From positions 1-21,602 of the forward strand of contig JAZOUO010000066.1 of NCBI GenBank assembly GCA_045658225.1: a stretch of DNA of 21,602 nucleotides. Reading direction: 5' to 3'. Position 1 is the stretch's first letter, and every line of letters starts with the position of its first letter. Made by a program: the position numbers and the translations under genes. This document shows positions 5,675-13,404 of the stretch, in pieces. Source of the DNA: SVTX01 sp045658225 (GTDB lineage Bacteria; Bacillota; Clostridia; Oscillospirales; CAG-272). The notes below the pieces were generated by a model. It had not been told where the DNA came from, ran no database searches, and saw nothing but the letters and a program-made list of their open reading frames with translations.

Positions 5675-8485
5675 TTATAATTCTAATATATTCTTGCATC
5701 TGTCACAAAGGAATCCGCCCTCATCATCGGACACACCCTTTGTGGAGTAAGACCAGCAACGTCCGCACTTGCATCCGTCGGCATTCTCAACGAGAACCGC
5801 AATGCCCGTCTGCGTTTCCGCAAACGCGCCCTCGGGAGCGTCACCGAGAACAACCTGCGCGCCCGACGTGGTGTAAACAGTTGCAAGCTGATCGCCAAAT
5901 GCGCTTATGGACTCGTAAACACTATTGTCGTTCGTATAAACTGTCACCTTCGCGTCAAGAGCCTTACCAATCATCTTGTTGGCTCTTGCTATCTCAAGCG
6001 CCTTCATAACGTCATCGCGGTAAGTGAGCATCTGCTCCCATCTCTGACAAAGCGTAGCTGTCTTTTCTGCAAGAGCCTCATCAAACTTAGGCATATCGTT
6101 GAGGAATACGCTCTTAAGATTATCCTCGGATGCGTGAGGCATATGCTTCCACATTTCCTCTGCTGTGTAAGAGATTATAGGAGCGAGGAGTCTTACAAGG
6201 CTGGAGAGAACCGTGTAAAGCGCGCTCTGTCCGCTGCGTCTCGCAGCAGAATCTGCTCTTTCAACGTACAGACGATCCTTTGTTATATCAATATAGAGTT
6301 TCGAAAGCTCGATAGTACAGAATTTGTTGATAGCGTGGTATGCTATATGGAACTCGTAGGTATCATATCCCTCAAGACAAAGCTTCACAAGGTTGTTTGT
6401 CTCGGCTACGATCCAACGGTCTATCTCAAGCATATCGTCAAACGCGACCATATCCGTATCGGGATTGAAATCGCCAAGGTTTGCCATCATAATACGCGCG
6501 GTATTTCTTATCTTTCTGTAAGTTTCGGAAAGCTGCTTGAAAATGTTATCAGAGCAACGGACATCAACGTGATAATCCGCCGCTGCAGCCCAGAGACGAA
6601 CAAGGTCAGCTCCGTATTTCTTTACTATATCGTCGGGGCTGATGGAGTTGCCGAGAGACTTGTGCATTGCCTTGCCCTCGCCGTCAACTACCCAACCGTG
6701 TGTCAAAACTGCACGGAAGGGCGCTCCAATCTCTCCAGATGCACCTACTGCAGTAAGGAGAGACGCCTGGAACCAACCTCTGTACTGGTCGCCACCCTCA
6801 AGATATATATCTGCGGGCCATTTTCTGCCCTCGCGCTTTTGAAGCACTGCGTAGTGAGACGAGCCCGAGTCAAACCAACCGTCAAGAGTATTTCCTTCCT
6901 TTGTAAAGCTCTTACCCTTACCGCAGCAAGGACAAGTGAAGCCCTCGGGAAGTATCTCGGATGCGTCAAGATCAAACCAAGCATTAGAGCCCTGCTCACC
7001 AAAGAGCTTGGATACAGCAGCGATGGTCTCGTCGTTGCAAACAGGAGCCTTACAGTCGTCGCAGTAGAATACGGGAATAGGAAGTCCCCAATGACGCTGA
7101 CGGGAGATACACCAATCTGCTCTCTCGCGTATCATCTGCACCATTCTGTCCTCACCCCAGGCGGGAAGCCATGTAAGTCCCTCGCAGGACTTTGCTGCCT
7201 CATCCTTGAACGCGTCAACCGAGCAGAACCACTGGGGCGTTGCACGGAAGATTATAGGAGACTTACATCTCCAACAGTGAGGATACTCGTGCTCAATCTC
7301 CTCGGATGCGAAGAGTGCTCCACTCTCCTTCATATCTGCAAGTATCGCGTCGTTTGATACCGCATAATACATTCCCGCATACTTTCCTGCCTCCTCGGTC
7401 TGATAACCGCGGTCGTCAACGGGAACGATAATATCAATGTTATATCTGCGGCAGGTCTGGTAGTCGTCAGCACCAAAGCCGGGAGCTGTGTGAACGCAAC
7501 CCGTACCGCTATCCATAGTGACGTAATCTGCGGTTACAACAACGCTTTCTCTGTCAAGGAAGGGATGCTGTGTCTTTATAAACTCAAGCTCTGAGCCCTT
7601 GAAGGTAGCGATGATCTCATAGTTCTCTACTCCGCCCTCCTTCATAGTCTTTTCGCAAAGAGCATCTGCTACAACGTAGCACTCGCCACACTCTGCCTTT
7701 GCAACAACGTAATTCTCAACGGGGTTGAGGGCTATTGCAAGGTTGCCGGGGAGAGTCCACGTGGTAGTGGTCCAGATGATAAAGTAAGTGTTTGCCTTGT
7801 CGCAGATGCCGTCAAGAAGTCCCTTGTCGTCGTTTACTCTGAACTTTACGTATATAGAAGTACACTTGTCGGTTGCATATTCGATCTCCGCCTCTGCAAG
7901 AGCCGTCTCATCCTTAGGACACCAGTAAACAGGCTTGAGTCCCTTGTATATATAACCTCTCTTATACATCTCGCCGAATATCTCGACCTCTGCCGCCTCG
8001 AACTCGGGGCTCATAGTACAATAAGGATCTTCCCAATCCGCAACGAGTCCAAGACGCTTGAACTGCTCTCTCTGTGTGTCGATAAAGCCCTGTGCGAACT
8101 TTTCGCAAGCGGAACGGAACTCGGATATGGACATCTTCTTGCGGTCAAGCTTGTTCTTCTTGATGATCGCGGACTCGATAGGCATACCGTGGTTGTCCCA
8201 ACCGGGAGTATAGGATATTCTGTACCCTGTCATCGCCTTGTGCTTGTTGATAAAGTCCTTAAGTATTTTGTTGAGGGCGTGTCCCATATGCATATTTCCG
8301 TTTGAGAAGGGAGGGCCGTCGTGAAGAGTGAAGTTAGGCTTATCAGCGCGCGCATCAACCATGCTCTGATAGAGGTCTATGCTCTTCCAGTATTCAAGTG
8401 TTTCAGGCTCTCTTGTGGGAAGATTTGCCTTCATCGAAAATTCCGTTTTAGGTAAGTTCAGCGAACTTGTATAGTCCTTTGCCAT
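5675..8485 (-). CDS. ileS: Isoleucyl-tRNA synthetase
   Basis: This 936-residue class I synthetase charges tRNA-Ile and edits valine. The HIGH motif reads 'HMGH' (residues 66-69) within 'DGPPFSNGNMHMGHALN'. The editing domain occupies about residues 200-400 ('TWTLPGNLAIALNP', 'GCVHTAPGFGADDY'). The second signature, normally KMSKS, reads A606-M-H-K-S610 followed by 'LGNSISP', so the first Lys and the Ser are replaced. The C-terminal zinc finger is intact: CxxC at 907/910 and CxxC at 927/930. This is the bacterial type 1 form. The ATG follows GGAGGTT, 49 bases after the ylmH stop. No T-box leader fits in that gap, so expression probably follows the operon promoter. Confidence 0.97.
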   Translation of the reverse strand: MAKDYTSSLNLPKTEFSMKANLPTREPETLEYWKSIDLYQSMVDARADKPNFTLHDGPPFSNGNMHMGHALNKILKDFINKHKAMTGYRISYTPGWDNHGMPIESAIIKKNKLDRKKMSISEFRSACEKFAQGFIDTQREQFKRLGLVADWEDPYCTMSPEFEAAEVEIFGEMYKRGYIYKGLKPVYWCPKDETALAEAEIEYATDKCTSIYVKFRVNDDKGLLDGICDKANTYFIIWTTTTWTLPGNLAIALNPVENYVVAKAECGECYVVADALCEKTMKEGGVENYEIIATFKGSELEFIKTQHPFLDRESVVVTADYVTMDSGTGCVHTAPGFGADDYQTCRRYNIDIIVPVDDRGYQTEEAGKYAGMYYAVSNDAILADMKESGALFASEEIEHEYPHCWRCKSPIIFRATPQWFCSVDAFKDEAAKSCEGLTWLPAWGEDRMVQMIRERADWCISRQRHWGLPIPVFYCDDCKAPVCNDETIAAVSKLFGEQGSNAWFDLDASEILPEGFTCPCCGKGKSFTKEGNTLDGWFDSGSSHYAVLQKREGRKWPADIYLEGGDQYRGWFQASLLTAVGASGEIGAPFRAVLTHGWVVDGEGKAMHKSLGNSISPDDIVKKYGADLVRLWAAAADYHVDVRCSDNIFKQLSETYRKIRNTARIMMANLGDFNPDTDMVAFDDMLEIDRWIVAETNNLVKLCLEGYDTYEFHIAYHAINKFCTIELSKLYIDITKDRLYVERADSAARRSGQSALYTVLSSLVRLLAPIISYTAEEMWKHMPHASEDNLKSVFLNDMPKFDEALAEKTATLCQRWEQMLTYRDDVMKALEIARANKMIGKALDAKVTVYTNDNSVYESISAFGDQLATVYTTSGAQVVLGDAPEGAFAETQTGIAVLVENADGCKCGRCWSYSTKGVSDDEGGFLCDRCKNILEL

Positions 8486-8533
8486 AATTGTATAACCTCC
8501 AATGCTTATTCCGCCACTCTGCGCGGGATAAGA

Positions 8534-9340
8534 TCAAATATATTTATCCGCAGACATTTTAAGTCTGCCTTTTTTCGTAAATCCGTCAAACTCGCGAAGT
8601 ATATATTTTCCGTATCCTCGCAAAGTCAACACACACGGAGTCTCAAGTGCGCGGTCACACCTCCACTCCGTTATATAATTGAGCTGACATAACTCTTTTT
8701 TTATCAGCTCCTGAGCCTTTTCACGGGAAAGTCCCGTCAGCGCGCTCACAACACAATCAAGTCTATTTGATGCTATCGTATCACTTATGCGCTTGAATTC
8801 CCTGTTAGGTGAAAAGTCATCCGTCACATCAAAACCCGCAACAGACACCGCGTCGTTCGATATTCTATCAAGTGAGCTTTTCAAAAATTCGCATATTTTA
8901 TCCGAGCAGAATATCACCGCGCTGTAGCTATCAAGCAAAACAATATCTCCAAGCGCATCGCGCTCAAGTCCTAAGGACAGCACCGAACCCAGATAATCTC
9001 TGTGAGATAACTCTCTGTATCCGCTACCACTAATGACGAGTGAGCATATTGCTTCCCTACGCTCGTGGGCAAAATAGGTGTCAAGTTTTTGAGCCGCATC
9101 TCCATCAAAATCATCCGTATAGGACGGGAGCAAAAACAACCTCTGTCTTTCCGCCTGAGAATATCCACCAAAAAATGTTGCTCTGTGAGCGATCTTCTTC
9201 TCGGATAGTATAGTTGTTGCCATTGCTGCCTCCGACGGTGACAGAAAGCTTGAGACCGAAATCTCGCCGGACTGCGAACGTCTCTCAAAATCGGATATGC
9301 GGGCAATCAGCATATTGAATTCACTGTTTTGAGTCTGCAT
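8534..9340 (-). CDS. ylmH: YlmH-family S4-domain RNA-binding protein
   Basis: The 268-residue protein shows the YlmH signature 'YRELSHRDYLGSVLSLGLERDALGDI' (about residues 107-132) and a C-terminal S4 RNA-binding domain ('DFSPNREFKRIS...NRLDCVVSALTGLSREKAQELI', about 175-255). In Firmicutes the gene sits in the sepF-yggT-ylmH division cluster, exactly as here. Published work on relatives links YlmH to the ribosome and to division; the molecular job here is inferred from family. The ATG begins one base after the yggT stop codon, so translation is almost certainly coupled. Confidence 0.92.
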   Translation of the reverse strand: MQTQNSEFNMLIARISDFERRSQSGEISVSSFLSPSEAAMATTILSEKKIAHRATFFGGYSQAERQRLFLLPSYTDDFDGDAAQKLDTYFAHERREAICSLVISGSGYRELSHRDYLGSVLSLGLERDALGDIVLLDSYSAVIFCSDKICEFLKSSLDRISNDAVSVAGFDVTDDFSPNREFKRISDTIASNRLDCVVSALTGLSREKAQELIKKELCQLNYITEWRCDRALETPCVLTLRGYGKYILREFDGFTKKGRLKMSADKYI

Positions 9341-9341
9341 A

Positions 9342-9620
9342 TCAGCACAATAAGTTTATAACAAGCTCTATCAAGGACAGAGACAATATTCCGCATATAA
9401 ACGACACGTCAACGGGAGTGCCCTGAAACCAGTTAAGCTTATGGAAAAGCTTACGATACGGATATACTATGGGTTCAGTAAGAACGTAGAGAAATCTCAT
9501 AAACTTCCCGCCTCCGTCCATAATAAACCAACTGAGAATTGCACGCAAAAACATTGCCAAGGAGAGAATTTCTAAGAAGCGTAGCACAAATACAACTAAC
9601 ACATATATAGGCTCCGGCAA
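9342..9620 (-). CDS. yggT: YggT-family small membrane protein
   Basis: This 92-residue protein has two hydrophobic halves with the YggT signature: 'RFLEILSLAMFLRAILSWF' followed by 'FMRFLYVLTEPIVYPYRKLF' and a closing membrane segment after 'PVDVSFICGILSLSLIELVI'. The start is a TTG at 9620, supported by GGAGGTG seven bases upstream; there is no in-frame Met before residue 19. Homologues neighbour sepF and ylmH across Firmicutes and are thought to act in envelope or division processes. It is separated by one base from ylmH and by 28 bases from sepF. Confidence 0.9.
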   Translation of the reverse strand: MPEPIYVLVVFVLRFLEILSLAMFLRAILSWFIMDGGGKFMRFLYVLTEPIVYPYRKLFHKLNWFQGTPVDVSFICGILSLSLIELVINLLC

Positions 9621-9648
9621 AATAACACCTCCAAATCACTCTGTGATA

Positions 9649-10137
9649 TTAGTCGCAAAGCTCTTCATCATTCTCCTCGTAAGGTTCGTCCTCGATGTCT
9701 GCCAAGGGAGTCTCAGGATCAACACCTGCGGGGAAAAGCGCTACGACCTTCTTGCCGTATCTCTTCATCTCACCGCCAAGTGCCTGAAGCGCACCCATTA
9801 CATAATCAAACATACGCAAAAGCTGCTCTCTGTCAAGATCAGCTATGTTTATAACTACGACTCTGCCCGCCATAAGAGAATCAACCACGTCACCGCGGCA
9901 CTCGCAATCCTCGGGAGCGTAAAGCACCTTATAAAGCACTTCCTCCTCGTCCTCAACGGGCGCTACTACCTTAACATCAGAATCCAATCCTCCGAACTCG
10001 TCACCATAAAGGTCATTCGCTTCAAAAGAGGAAGTGTCGCTACCTCCGATATTGCTATAGTAATCGTTATCGACATCTATGCCGAAATTCTCTGCGGGGG
10101 TTGCCTTGCTCTTGTCGTTCATCCAAAATTTTGCCAT
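9649..10137 (-). CDS. sepF: Cell division protein SepF
   Basis: SepF anchors FtsZ to the membrane and aligns the Z ring. The 162-residue product has the SepF core at about residues 68-145 ('VLYAPEDCECRGDVVDSLMAGRVVVINIADLD', then 'MFDYVMGALQALGGEMKRYGKKVVALFPAGV'). A low-complexity acidic linker follows the N-terminus, and the C-terminal tail is very acidic. The N-terminus 'MAKFWMNDKSKATP' is less obviously an amphipathic membrane helix than in B. subtilis SepF, so membrane binding is not clear from sequence. GGAGG lies eight bases before the ATG. The gene sits between ylmE and yggT, as in other Firmicutes. Confidence 0.94.
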   Translation of the reverse strand: MAKFWMNDKSKATPAENFGIDVDNDYYSNIGGSDTSSFEANDLYGDEFGGLDSDVKVVAPVEDEEEVLYKVLYAPEDCECRGDVVDSLMAGRVVVINIADLDREQLLRMFDYVMGALQALGGEMKRYGKKVVALFPAGVDPETPLADIEDEPYEENDEELCD

Positions 10138-10175
10138 TTTAAAATCCTCCGTTTATTTGTGTGTGTTTTTTACTT

Positions 10176-10874
10176 TTATAATTTGCGGAACAGACTGCTT
10201 CCCACTCTCACGAGCGTGGAGCCCTCTGCCACGGCTTGCTCAAAGCTATCCGACATTCCCATTGAAAGTATTGGGGCATCTGTCCTTTTTAGTTTATTGT
10301 ACCATATATCAAAGCAAAGCTCGCGTGTCTGCGAAAAGTACTTGTGATACATATCCTTGTCCTCGCACTTGGGCGCCATAGTCATAAATCCGCACAGCTT
10401 TATTCCCTCGTACTGCGAAATAATATTACAAAATTCTTCCACATCCTGTGGCTCAAGTCCACCCTTGCTCTCCTCTTGTCCCGAATTTATCTCAACAAGA
10501 ACATCCATAACAAGTCCGTGCTTTTTCGCCTGACGGTCTATCTCTCGGGCAAGCCTTTCCGAGTCAAGCGAATGTATAAGGCACACCTTGTCTATTATGT
10601 ACTTGACCTTGTTTGTTTGAAGCGAGCCTATAAAGTGAACCCTTAATCCCTCAAGCTCAAGCTTTTCCCAATGCTCAAGCAACTGCTGAACTCGGTTCTC
10701 TCCAATGTCATTTACGCCAAGCTGCGTGTGAAGATAATTTATCTCGTCGGCATTTGCATACTTTACCGCAGGCATAAGCAGAATTTCTCTATCATCTCTG
10801 CTACACATATGCGCCGCAGTATGTATTTTGTTTTTTATAAACTCAAGATTTTTATCGAGATAGGAATAGTCCAA
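10176..10874 (-). CDS. ylmE: YggS/YlmE-family PLP homeostasis protein (PLPBP)
   Basis: This single-domain fold-type III PLP-binding protein takes part in vitamin B6 and amino acid homeostasis and has no proven enzymatic reaction. Visible marks are the PLP lysine in 'LLMPAVKYAN' (K38 with the chosen start), 'GENRVQQL', 'HFIGSLQTNKVKYI', 'HSLDS', 'VLVEINSG.EESKGG', 'GFMTMAP' and 'LSMGMSDSFEQAVAEGSTLVRVGSSLF'. The frame stays open back to a TTG at 10901 overlapping the upstream stop. I prefer the TTG at 10874 because GAAAGGAAG lies at proper distance before it and the protein then begins where family members do (232 residues). The context, ylmE-sepF-yggT-ylmH, is standard. Confidence 0.92.
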   Translation of the reverse strand: MDYSYLDKNLEFIKNKIHTAAHMCSRDDREILLMPAVKYANADEINYLHTQLGVNDIGENRVQQLLEHWEKLELEGLRVHFIGSLQTNKVKYIIDKVCLIHSLDSERLAREIDRQAKKHGLVMDVLVEINSGQEESKGGLEPQDVEEFCNIISQYEGIKLCGFMTMAPKCEDKDMYHKYFSQTRELCFDIWYNKLKRTDAPILSMGMSDSFEQAVAEGSTLVRVGSSLFRKL

Positions 10875-10897
10875 ATCTACACTTCCTTTCGCTAAAA

Positions 10898-12220
10898 TCA
10901 ATGCAAAAGCTTTCCGTCGTACAGATCTCTGCCCGACGTGATGATAAGCTCATTTTCCGCTAGATACGGCATGGGGTTTACGCTTCCCGTTTCGTTGTAG
11001 TCCGCCTCATAGGTGTTAACGATATAGTATCCGTCTCCCTTGCCGATAACGGTGATTCTTCTCTGCTCAACCATATTACCATTGAGTATATATACATAAT
11101 TATTCTGCTCCACAGTATGTACTGCCTCCGCAGGAACTCTGTATCCCGTTGTAGAGTCAAGATCTATTTGCACGTTCTGCGCGCGGAGAAATTCAAAACC
11201 CTCAGGCATCTGCTTGCAAGAGAATTTTACAAAGCCACTGTTTCCCTTAGCATCTGAATAACAAGCGTCCTCAAACGTCAATATAAGCTTTGCGCCGTCG
11301 TTTGAAAGAAAGCTTGCCTCATACTGTGTTTTGGCATTTGCCGCATTGTTTGCAAACATATCGCAATACTCGTCTGACACGGGAAAACAAATATACCATA
11401 TCGGACTGAACACTTGCTTACCTATCGCGCCTGCATACTCCTGCTTTTGTGAGGACATAAGTCCTGCCAATGACGCAGGGGTCAGATCGTCAAGTGCCGT
11501 GTAGTCGAACAAATTCTCATATCCGTCACACTCTGTATAGAAATAACAGCTTTCCTGCATTGTCACCTGAGTATTAAGCGTAAGGTTTTCTGAAATAAGC
11601 TTTTCTTTTTGCGCCTTGAGTGAGCTGAGTACACTCTGCGCCTCCTCTGTTCTTCCCGTGGCAATCATATAGGAATTCACTGCGTCAAGAAAAAGCTGAG
11701 CTTGCTTATCTGCCACGGAAAAGCTTCCGTTTTCCACCGCAGATAGCATAGCGTAATATGAATTATCAATTTCGCCGAATATCTGTGATGCCTGCGAGAG
11801 CCGCTTTGCCTCTGATATTCCACTCTCAAGCATCCTTATTCTCTGAGTCAGAGAACCAAGCTCGTCCTGCAAGGACTGAGCATCTCTACCCGAAGACACC
11901 GAATATATATCCGCTACCTGCTTGCCGACACCGACTCGCTCGCCGTTATCTACCAGAAAATCCGCGATTTTGCCATTTGAATAATATACCTTCTCGTCTC
12001 GGAATACGTATCCCTTAATAGTCAGGCTTTCAACATCGGTTATCCTTTGTGCACGCAGAGTAGATACCGAGCCGGAAATATTGCGCGATATCTGTACCGC
12101 CAGATAAAGCGACAAAACAACAACCAACGCCACAACAATCGTGTTTACCACGGTCTGCTTGAGCCTGATGTTTTTAAGCCAAGTCTTTATCCGCAACAGC
12201 ATTTTTTTAAAATTTATCAT
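10898..12220 (-). CDS. HlyD-like membrane fusion protein in the division cluster
   Basis: This 440-residue protein has a basic N-terminus, one membrane segment (about residues 25-44) and an extracytoplasmic remainder. A lipoyl-like half motif ('SNGKIADFLVDNGERVGVGKQVADIYS', about 80-108) is followed by a coiled-coil hairpin (about 113-215) and a beta-rich C-terminal region with 'GYRVPAEAVHTVEQNNYVYILNGNMVEQRRITVIGKGDGYYIV', which is typical of HlyD/membrane-fusion adaptor proteins. No ABC, MFS or RND partner is in the window, so a transport role is not supported by context. A similar gene beside ylmE-sepF occurs in other Clostridia as I recall, suggesting an envelope or division function. The ATG follows AAAGGATG; an ATG at codon 7 is a less likely alternative. 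Confidence 0.75.
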   Translation of the reverse strand: MINFKKMLLRIKTWLKNIRLKQTVVNTIVVALVVVLSLYLAVQISRNISGSVSTLRAQRITDVESLTIKGYVFRDEKVYYSNGKIADFLVDNGERVGVGKQVADIYSVSSGRDAQSLQDELGSLTQRIRMLESGISEAKRLSQASQIFGEIDNSYYAMLSAVENGSFSVADKQAQLFLDAVNSYMIATGRTEEAQSVLSSLKAQKEKLISENLTLNTQVTMQESCYFYTECDGYENLFDYTALDDLTPASLAGLMSSQKQEYAGAIGKQVFSPIWYICFPVSDEYCDMFANNAANAKTQYEASFLSNDGAKLILTFEDACYSDAKGNSGFVKFSCKQMPEGFEFLRAQNVQIDLDSTTGYRVPAEAVHTVEQNNYVYILNGNMVEQRRITVIGKGDGYYIVNTYEADYNETGSVNPMPYLAENELIITSGRDLYDGKLLH

Positions 12221-12262
12221 TTAAACATCCTTTATCAAATGAGTTATGCCGTTTAATAGTTT

Positions 12263-12271
12263 ATTATATCA
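12263..12271 (-). promoter_or_regulatory. Possible internal extended -10 promoter before the HlyD-like gene
   Basis: In the 65-base AT-rich gap after miaA the minus strand reads TGATATAAT, a perfect extended -10, about 42 bases before the HlyD-like ATG. The -35 region is poor (TTTTAA). AT-rich sequence gives such matches by chance, so this is a weak call. Confidence 0.35.
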
Positions 12272-12285
12272 CATATTATTAATTA

Positions 12286-13239
12286 TTAAAAGAGTTTTTT
12301 CGAAATATTTACAATATTTTCAAATGTTTTTAGCTCTCCGCCCTCGTCCATGTATATCTTTTGGGCATAAGGCTTTGAGTTGAACCAGGTAAGCTGTCGT
12401 TTTGCGTATTTTCGAGTTGCGGTCTTGAGCAGATCCACGCACTCACAAAGGCTTGCCTCCCCCTTGATGTACGGCAAAATTTCCTTGTACCCTATAGCCT
12501 GCGACGCGGTCCGCGATGCCTCGAAAACGCCGTCCTGAAAAAGCCGTTTTGTCTCCTCAACAAGCCCCTCGTTTATCATAATATCAACTCTGCGGTTGAT
12601 ACGATCGTACAAGAGCTCTCTGTCGTTATAAAAAGGGTATATTACCGTGTAGTCGTATTTGTCCATTATGCTTGAGTTCTCAATGTCTATCTCGCTCTTT
12701 TTTCTACCCGACATCATACATATCTCAATCGCTCTTATAACGCGCTTTACGTTATTTTTATGTATCGCGTCAGCACTTTCGGGGTCAAGCTTGCGCAGTC
12801 TGTCGTGAAGCGCGTCAACTCCCTGCTCACACGCAAAATCCTCAAGCTCGCGACGGAGATTTTCATCGCTGGACGCGTCGTCGGAGTTGCCGCCCTTGAG
12901 AAATCTGTCAAGATAAAGCCCCGTTCCGCCACAGAATATCGGCAGCTTTCCGCGCGAGGATATGTCCTCGACTGCTGCCGTCGCATCACGCACAAAATCC
13001 GCGCAGGAATACTCGTCTTTGGGAGAGCATCTATCCACAAGATGATGAGGGACTGCACAGAGCTCCTTCGCTGTCGGCTTTGCCGTTCCTATGTCCATAC
13101 CTCTGTATATCTGCATAGAGTCGCATATTATTATCTCACCGTCAAGCTGTCTTGCAAGCTCAATAGCAAGGGCCGTTTTCCCGCTTGCGGTACAGCCTAC
13201 AACCGCGCCTATTTTGATTTTTTTATCTCTCTCACCCAC
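12286..13239 (-). CDS. miaA: tRNA dimethylallyltransferase (i6A37 synthase)
   Basis: MiaA transfers a dimethylallyl group from DMAPP to A37 of tRNAs that read UNN codons. The 317-residue product has the P-loop 'GCTASGKT' (15-22), the substrate motif 'DSMQIYRGMDIGTAKPT' (40-56), 'VPHHLVD', 'FCGGTGLYLDRFLKG', and the C-terminal 'QAIGYKEI' and 'KRQLTWF' motifs. Length is normal. The start is a GTG at 13239 with AAGGAGG 11 bases upstream, a slightly long spacing. It is the first gene after a strong promoter and the queA terminator, so it heads the nine-gene operon reaching rluD. Confidence 0.95.
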   Translation of the reverse strand: MGERDKKIKIGAVVGCTASGKTALAIELARQLDGEIIICDSMQIYRGMDIGTAKPTAKELCAVPHHLVDRCSPKDEYSCADFVRDATAAVEDISSRGKLPIFCGGTGLYLDRFLKGGNSDDASSDENLRRELEDFACEQGVDALHDRLRKLDPESADAIHKNNVKRVIRAIEICMMSGRKKSEIDIENSSIMDKYDYTVIYPFYNDRELLYDRINRRVDIMINEGLVEETKRLFQDGVFEASRTASQAIGYKEILPYIKGEASLCECVDLLKTATRKYAKRQLTWFNSKPYAQKIYMDEGGELKTFENIVNISKKLF

Positions 13240-13314
13240 CTGCTTGCGTGCCTCCTTGACCCGATTTTTGTACGTATTATGGCGTATTCCAAAGAAAACA
13301 CCCTACCAATTTAC

Positions 13315-13343
13315 ATTATAACATAAACACATATAAAAATCAA
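13315..13343 (-). promoter_or_regulatory. Sigma-A-type promoter of the miaA-to-rluD operon
   Basis: On the minus strand TTGATT (13343-13338), a 17-base spacer and a perfect TATAAT (13320-13315) give a strong promoter directly after the queA terminator. Transcription would start near 13308, about 70 bases before miaA. No other comparably good promoter is seen in the downstream gaps of this gene series. Confidence 0.88.
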
Positions 13344-13354
13344 TAAAATACAGA

Positions 13355-13392
13355 CAAAAAAGTTTGGTGCGTTGCCGTGGCAACGCACCAAA
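13355..13392 (-). terminator. Strong intrinsic terminator after queA
   Basis: A long perfect inverted repeat (13363-13376 with 13379-13392, TTTGGTGCGTTGCC type, about 13 bp with a tetraloop) is followed on the minus strand by C and six Ts. It lies 13 bases after the queA stop and separates queA from the miaA operon. Confidence 0.92.
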
Positions 13393-13404
13393 TATAAAGA
13401 TCTT

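Noticed and set aside
6134..7357. Plus-strand open frame of 407 codons opposite ileS
   Set aside because: It is antisense to the conserved core of ileS. Long antisense frames are common here because of the codon bias, and no domain is recognisable.
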